Shown piece by piece: positions 20,549 to 25,674 of a stretch of DNA of 25,674 nt (positions are counted from its first letter, which is position 1; the number at the start of each line of letters is the position of its first letter). The notes under the pieces were generated by a model that saw only the letters and a program-made list of their open reading frames with translations, searched no databases and was not told where the DNA came from. Source of the stretch: Tilletiaria anomala UBC 951 (Eukaryota; Basidiomycota; Exobasidiomycetes; Georgefischeriales; Tilletiariaceae); the NCBI RefSeq assembly GCF_000711695.1, contig NW_013546858.1, positions 1-25,674 of the forward strand, given 5' to 3'. The position numbers were made by a program, and so were the translations under genes.

Positions 20549-23500
20549 TCAGTAGACCTGGGAAAGGAAAGAGTGTCAGTCGTCATCACAAAAGTAACAG
20601 AGTCATCTCGTGCGATCAAAGGCCGCTCACCTCAAGCACAAAGCGTTCCTCCTCCTTCAACTTTTCCAGACGCTGTTCGGCCTGTTCTTTCGACAGTCCA
20701 CGGGCCTGGAAAGAGTTAAGGATAGCTTCCGTAGCGTCTGGAACGGGCCAGGTAGGACCGCATAGGTAAAAGTAACCAGCGGAGGGGTGCGTCGGATCCA
20801 CATTCCTCGTGAGGTCGTCAACAATGATTTGCGCTTCGCCGCCAGCCTTGCGGAGCGCGTCAAGCTCGGGCGCGAGGTAGCTGGCCAGTAGTTCGCCGTC
20901 CTCCTTCATACGATCCTGGATGTAGATCTTGTGCTTCTGATCACGTGAGAAAGCGAGGCCAAGGCGCGAGACGACGCCATCCTGCGTGTACGCTTCCAGC
21001 TCCTCACCATAGAGGTACTCGGAGGAACGGTAGCGCGAGCCAAAGTAGTAGACTAGCGGGCCGGCCTTCTTGCCCTGGGCACGCTGGAGCGCGCGCGCCT
21101 GGATGAACGCACGGAACGGAGCGGCACCAGTACCAAGGCCTGCCATGATGATCGGCTGCTCGTCGTTCGGCGGGAGCTTCATCACGGATGGCTTGAGCGA
21201 GACGGTGACCTTGGCGCCGACGTGGAGGTTGGCGAGATAGCGCGTGCACTGGCCGTAGCGTGGGCTACCCGATGGCGTCTTCCAGTCGACGGTGACGATG
21301 AGCAGGTGGACGCTGTTGCCGACGGCGGCCTGTGCGCTTGCGATCGAGTAGTGCCTCGGCTTGATCTCCTCGACTTCGAGCATCAGCTTCTCGAACGACA
21401 GGCGTGCAGACGGGAACATCTTGAGCACATCCGCGTATGTGACGGTCTCGATCTCCGAGAGCTTCTTGAACGTACTCGAGCCCTCGGCAGACGAGATGAA
21501 GCGGAGCCACCTGGCTTCGTCCGGGTTGGCTGCGAGCTTGGAGAGTGCCTCGTAGAACTTCTTGCCCGGCTTGCCAAAGATGTCAAGCTTCTGCTGCAGA
21601 ACTTGGAAGACGGTGCGAGTCTCGTACTTGCTGGCGTCCGTCGCGCTGGGAACCGAGACGACTTCGTCCGGGTTGTAGCTGCTCCACGCGATGAACTCGA
21701 GCACTTCCTTCTCGTCGTTCCAGCCGTGGATGCCGAGCGCCTCGCCGACTTCGTACTTGAGATCGGTGCCTTCCGTGCTGAGCTCCATGTGGAAGACGTT
21801 GCGATCGTAGTTGAGCGGTGTGAGGCGCCTATTCTCCGTGATGGTGACGACCCATGTCTTCTCGTGTAGATCCGGGCGCAGTGCCTGTTCCTCAAGGCCG
21901 TACGCTTCGGGGAAGAGCGCCTGCCACGCGGAAAGCGCCCACGTTCCCTTGGCGGGCTGCGGCTCGAGCGCGAGGACATCAGCGGGGAGGCCGCGCGCGT
22001 AGTTGTTGAATGTGATATGTGCGGGCCGCAGCGGCGCATTTGCCTCGGTGTCCGAGATGGGCTCAGCGGCGGCCCAGTCGTCGTTGCTAAAATTGAACAG
22101 CTGAACGCTGCGCTCGGTCAGGTTGACGAGCGCGTCGAGACCGCCGGCGGCAACTCCAAGCGGGGCGGTGCCGAGGACCTTGCGAATGAGGCCAATGAGC
22201 GTGCTGCCGGACGTGTTGAAGTGCACACGCAGGAACGCAACAGCGAGCACGGCGGCGGCAACTTCGCGGTCAATCGTGATGGCCTTGGCCTTGCCGCCCG
22301 CGGCCTTGTCCGCGGCGTCCTGCAGCTGCTGCACGACGGCGGCCGTGTCGACGAGGTAGAGGCGAGCGTTCTTGGTGGCAAGCGTGCGCTTGTCGGCTGC
22401 GCGCAGCTTGGCGTTCAGCTCGGCCGGGGTCCAGCCGAGGCTGTCGATGAGGACGGTGCCGCCACGCTTGACGTTTGCAAAGACGTCGACGGCCTTGAGC
22501 AGGTTGGCGGCGTCGCCAACAATGAGAGTCGCTGCACCCTGGTCCGCGATGAGCTCGGCGGGGACGTTCAAGCTAGGGGCGGGGGCGTTGACGCTGAGCA
22601 GCAGGTCGTCGCGGACGACACCGCCGGCCGTGAAGTTGTCGAAGCGCTCGAGGAGGGCGCAGTCAATGGCGCCATCGCGCACGCCGCGGTCATTGAAGAA
22701 GCGCGAAACGAGACGGCCCGTGTAGCTCGTCGCGGACGCATCGGTGTCGAACGCGGCAGCGAGCCGCGGCGCGCCGGGCTCGCCTGCGAGCAGATCGGCG
22801 GCGTCGATGGCAGTGGCCGCGGCAGCCTTGACCTGCTCCCATGAGATGGCGGCGCTAGAAGCCGCCTTGCCACTACCGCTGTCGCTGAGCAAGCTGAACA
22901 GCGCAAACCACTGCTCAGCAGTGACGCGCGCGCCGACCGGCTTGGCGATGGGGCGCACCTGGATGCGCTCGGCGCGCTGCTGCGGGTTCGCAAAGATGGA
23001 TCCCACGACGTCCTGGAAAAGCGTACCGTTGCCGGCGGCGCCGTGCGTCTCTTCGAGCACGTGGATCGTGCGCACGGACGCGGGAACCGCCTCGCGGAGC
23101 GCGGCGTCACTCCACGGCCGCACAACGCGCACCGCGAGGACACCGATGGCGGCGTGCTGCGCGGTGGGGAGGGCGGCGTGCACGGCGCGCGCGGCGGCGG
23201 CGAGCTGCGTGTTGGGCACGACAAGCAGGGTGTTTGGCGCATCGGGACCGACGTAACGGAACGCGCCGAGGCCGGCGCGGTGCAGAGCGGCGACGATGGA
23301 CGTTCCCTCTTGCTTTGCGCCGAGCGCGGCGACGGCAGGCGATGGCTGCAGGCCGGCGGCAACGTGCCGGCCGGCGGAAGCAGCGTCAAAGATGTGCACA
23401 ACGTGCCCGCGCTCCGCGGCGTACGACGCAACCGCGACGTCGACCGCCTCCTGGCGGTCGGCGGACAGGACGACGGCAAAGTTGGCGTTGTGGCCGAGGG

Positions 23501-24503
23501 CGTCGGCCGCGGCGAGGACGGCGTGGGAGTCGTCGTACACGCTTAGGTTTCCGGCGTCGGAATCAGCGCTGCTGAGAATCGGCGTCTGGGATGAGCCTGA
23601 GACGTGTAGGATGATGCGGTCGGACGCGTGCTCGGGCGCGAGCGACAGCGCCGGCGCGGCAGCTAGCAAACCGGCCGCGTCGGTGAGTGCGCTGACGACG
23701 TTGCCGGTGCGCGGCATCTGCCATTCCGGGGGCGCGAACGTGCTTGCCTCGCCGACCCCGCTGCTGCCACCGCTGCCATCGGCGCTGCCGCGGAGGTAGC
23801 CGAGTATGGCGGCGGATGCGCCGGCGCGCGTTTGCATGCTGAACACCTGCGGGCGGCCGGTGCCCTGTCCGGCAGGCCATTTGCGGTGGCGCGCATCGGC
23901 GGCCTGCTGCTCGATCCACGCACCGAGCCGGCCAGCGTTGGTGGCGGACTCGTAGACGAAGACGGCGTCCGAGCTGCGGTAGATGGCCTGCTCGATCTGC
24001 CCGTTGGCCGTCGCGGCGAGCGCGCTGGTTGAGTGTTCCAGGCCGGTCAGCCAGGCGGGTGGCGACGACGAAGGAGATTCTGCTGTAGTAAGCTGCTTGG
24101 CGAGGTTCATCTTGGTCTGCACGTGCTTGGCGCGCGCGAGCGTGTTGAGCACTGGCTGCAGGCGCGCGATGTCGTGGCCCGCTTTGTTGGCTACATCGCC
24201 GAGGACCGCGGTGATAGCCTGGTGTGATTTGTGATCGTTGCCCGCTGCTGCGGGGCCGCTGACTTTGGAGTCGACTGCATCGAGCTTCTCGCCGAGTGGA
24301 ACAATGTGGAGGGTGTCAGCGGGACTATCCTTCGTGCTTCTGCTGCGGGTGGCCTTGGCGAGCTTGTCCTTGGTCGACTTGGACACTTTGGTCGCGGGGG
24401 CAAAGGAGGTGCGGCTGAGGGCGTAGACGGATCCGACGCCAACGGCGAGTCCGCCTGCAAAGGCAAAGGCGCTGGCGCTGCCCGACAGGGTGGTGGCCGG
24501 CAT
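20549..24503 (-). CDS. MET10: Sulfite reductase (NADPH) flavoprotein subunit, Met10-type
   Basis: Alpha subunit of assimilatory sulfite reductase: passes electrons from NADPH through FAD to the hemoprotein beta subunit for sulfite to sulfide. Exons 20631-24503 and 20549-20557, intron 20558-20630 (73 nt, GTGAGC). The last exon is only GTC TAC TGA, so the protein ends LEVVY; 1,293 aa against about 1,035 in yeast. Residues 1-~900 form the pyruvate-ferredoxin-oxidoreductase-like region found in fungal Met10 in place of an FMN domain, unusually Ala-rich and with a hydrophobic stretch at residues ~12-30. The FAD region follows, with RPDLHEKTWVVTITENRRLT and RHYSIASAQ (FAD-binding RxYS). The NADPH region has GLGTGAAPFRAFIQAR, YYFGSRYRSSEYLY, AFSRDQ and YFYLCGP. 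The start ATG is in good context (CACC) and is followed by an uninterrupted frame. Regulation by sulfur supply is known in yeast but not seen here. Confidence 0.96.
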
Positions 24504-25214
24504 GGTGACTGCTGAGAAGGAGGAGGGTTAGCTATCCGCCACCGTGACCGTCGCAGCTGCTTATCGCGTGGAACACGCACTCCACTTGCTGTACTTCTAG
24601 GCGGCAGCCGAGCTGCACTCACTCTGACGATGGCTGCGCTTGCTGAAGAGTACCTACCTACCCCTACTACGTTGTCGTCGACGACACGATGAGGAGTGAG
24701 TGGGGGAGCGAGCAACATCGGGGTCGTCTAGCTCTGCTCTTTCTATGCGGAGGAAGCGTCTATCGTGCGCTTGCTTGCTCGCTTATCTCCGTGGAGTTGA
24801 TGGCGCCATCAGTAAACGCGGAACACGGAACTCAGTATGTGATTGGAACACCAACAAGTAGGGTTATTGTTGGGCATCGAAACCGCGGTTAGGGTTATTT
24901 TTTCTCGTTTCTTTCCTTCGGAGACCTCCAGCAGGCACGACCTGGATGACTGCAATCTTCCATCCTTCCTTTCCTCTTTCTCTTCTCCCGTGTGCACTTG
25001 GGCATAGCAGCATCGTGCTAGGCACGTTGGTTATCTCCTTGCAGGGGGCTCCTCTGCGCTCACTCCGTTACCACCAGCTAGCAGCAGCGCCATCACGCAC
25101 GACAAAGACGGCAGCGGCGGTGACGTGTAGATAGGCGTCCGTGCAAGCAGGGCTTGTAGGCTGCACTTCCTCCCACACCCCCCGCACCAGCAATCCCAGT
25201 AACCCCAAGAAAGC
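24504..25214. other. Divergent spacer between MET10 and the small ORF
   Basis: A 711-nt stretch with no supported gene. It holds the upstream region of MET10, the telomere-like TAGGGTTATT pair listed separately, and pyrimidine-rich runs (around 24955-24990 on the plus strand) closer to the small ORF at 25215. Confidence 0.5.
24859..24901 (+). promoter_or_regulatory. Two TAGGGTTATT motifs resembling a Tbf1/telobox site
   Basis: TAGGGTTATT occurs at 24859-24868 and again at 24890-24899, the second within GGTTAGGGTTA. The cores match the TTAGGGTT sequence bound by Tbf1/TRF-type Myb factors in fungi, which act at telomeres and in gene promoters. The pair lies between MET10 (ATG about 360 nt away) and the ORF at 25215 (about 320 nt away). 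The call rests on motif only. Confidence 0.35.
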
Positions 25215-25565
25215 ATGTTTTCTTCTTCCTCCTCCTCCACCTTTGGATCGGCGCTGCTTGCAGCGCTCACGCCACACCGCGCGTCGACCCGCCGCTTCCT
25301 CACCTCGTCTGCCTTCGTCGCCACCTTCTGCGCCGCCATCCTCACCGTATCCGTCTCTGCGTCCACCGCGCTGCCGTGTCCCGCGCGCGCAGGCACCGCC
25401 CACGTGTCCATCGCTGCCGAAGACGAGCACGGACAGCACACGCACCGCAGTGTGCGCGAAGCGAGTGCAGGGATTGGCGAGAAGGTTAGGCTTACCAGGC
25501 GCGGCGGCTGGATCGAGATCGAGCATCACGGCGCTCCCGCGCACAGCACAGCCAACGACAGCTGA
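25215..25565 (+). CDS. Small hypothetical protein, putative mitochondrial or membrane-anchored
   Basis: A single open frame of 116 aa starting from an ATG after a C/A-rich leader. Residues 1-28 are Ser/Thr/Arg-rich without acidic residues (SSSSSSTFGS, PHRASTRRFL), resembling a mitochondrial presequence. Residues ~32-52 (AFVATFCAAILTVSVSAS) form one hydrophobic segment, followed by LPCPAR. The remainder is polar with several His residues and ends EKVRLTRRGGWIEIEHHG before a short tail. I do not recognise a family. The order of charged leader, one membrane segment and short soluble tail suggests a small inner-membrane protein, but a secretory signal-anchor reading is also possible. The codons are G/C-ending, like the neighbours. 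Antisense frames over the same bases are longer but look less protein-like. Confidence 0.5.
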   Translation: MFSSSSSSTFGSALLAALTPHRASTRRFLTSSAFVATFCAAILTVSVSASTALPCPARAGTAHVSIAAEDEHGQHTHRSVREASAGIGEKVRLTRRGGWIEIEHHGAPAHSTANDS

Positions 25566-25674
25566 GCTCGCCTGTCCACTATGGAATTTCGACATGAACA
25601 ATTCCACAGCATTCCATCAAAACCATCTCACTTGCTGTTGCTTCGTCACACCGGATTCGGAAGTCCAGCACATG

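Noticed and set aside
22017-22844. Long plus-strand open frame (275 aa) and several others antisense to MET10
   Set aside because: The GC-rich, Ala-rich MET10 coding sequence leaves antisense frames open by composition; they show no family motif, while the minus strand is unambiguous Met10.

Overview
The window is nuclear DNA of a fungus, most likely a basidiomycete. It has densely packed genes on both strands, many short introns (mostly 54-133 nt, 21 of the 29 I resolved starting GTG), GC-rich third codon positions, and a standard set of fungal housekeeping proteins. I favour Ustilaginomycotina from overall gene style, but this is inference. I found no mobile element, virus-like element, CRISPR array, rRNA or tRNA.

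Layout. 1-1085 (-): S-adenosylmethionine synthetase, cut by the left edge and lacking its N-terminal ~80 residues. 2193-3179 (+): two-RRM SR/Npl3-like RNA-binding protein. 3384-3767 (-): an unrecognised coding-like frame with one stop. 3984-5793 (-): heme A synthase COX15. 6783-8560 (+): pyruvate kinase. 8745-~12190 (-): Mediator subunit MED5, seven exons, 5' end unresolved. 13000-14315 (+): six-exon histidine-phosphatase (phosphoglycerate-mutase-like) gene. 14388-15944 (-): decayed KDM8/JMJD5-like JmjC gene. 16330-17239 (+): ESCRT-III subunit SNF7/VPS32. 17716-18378 (-): tubulin-binding cofactor A. 18886-20301 (+): von Willebrand A-domain protein. 20549-24503 (-): sulfite reductase flavoprotein subunit MET10, with a 9-nt last coding exon. 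25215-25565 (+): small putative membrane or organelle-targeted protein.

The genes do not form a pathway or cluster. MET10 (sulfate assimilation) and the S-adenosylmethionine synthetase (methionine use) share sulfur metabolism but lie 20 kb apart with unrelated genes between, so I attach no meaning to it. Adjacent genes are mostly divergent or convergent, with 0.2-1.1 kb spacers.

Most coding models were built by matching intron phase with family-conserved residues across each junction. I saw no convincing new biological system. The observations most worth checking are the start-to-middle join in the S-adenosylmethionine synthetase gene, the broken JmjC gene whose iron-binding HxD motif reads YPD, the unrecognised remnant between the SR gene and COX15, and the 9-nt terminal exon of MET10.
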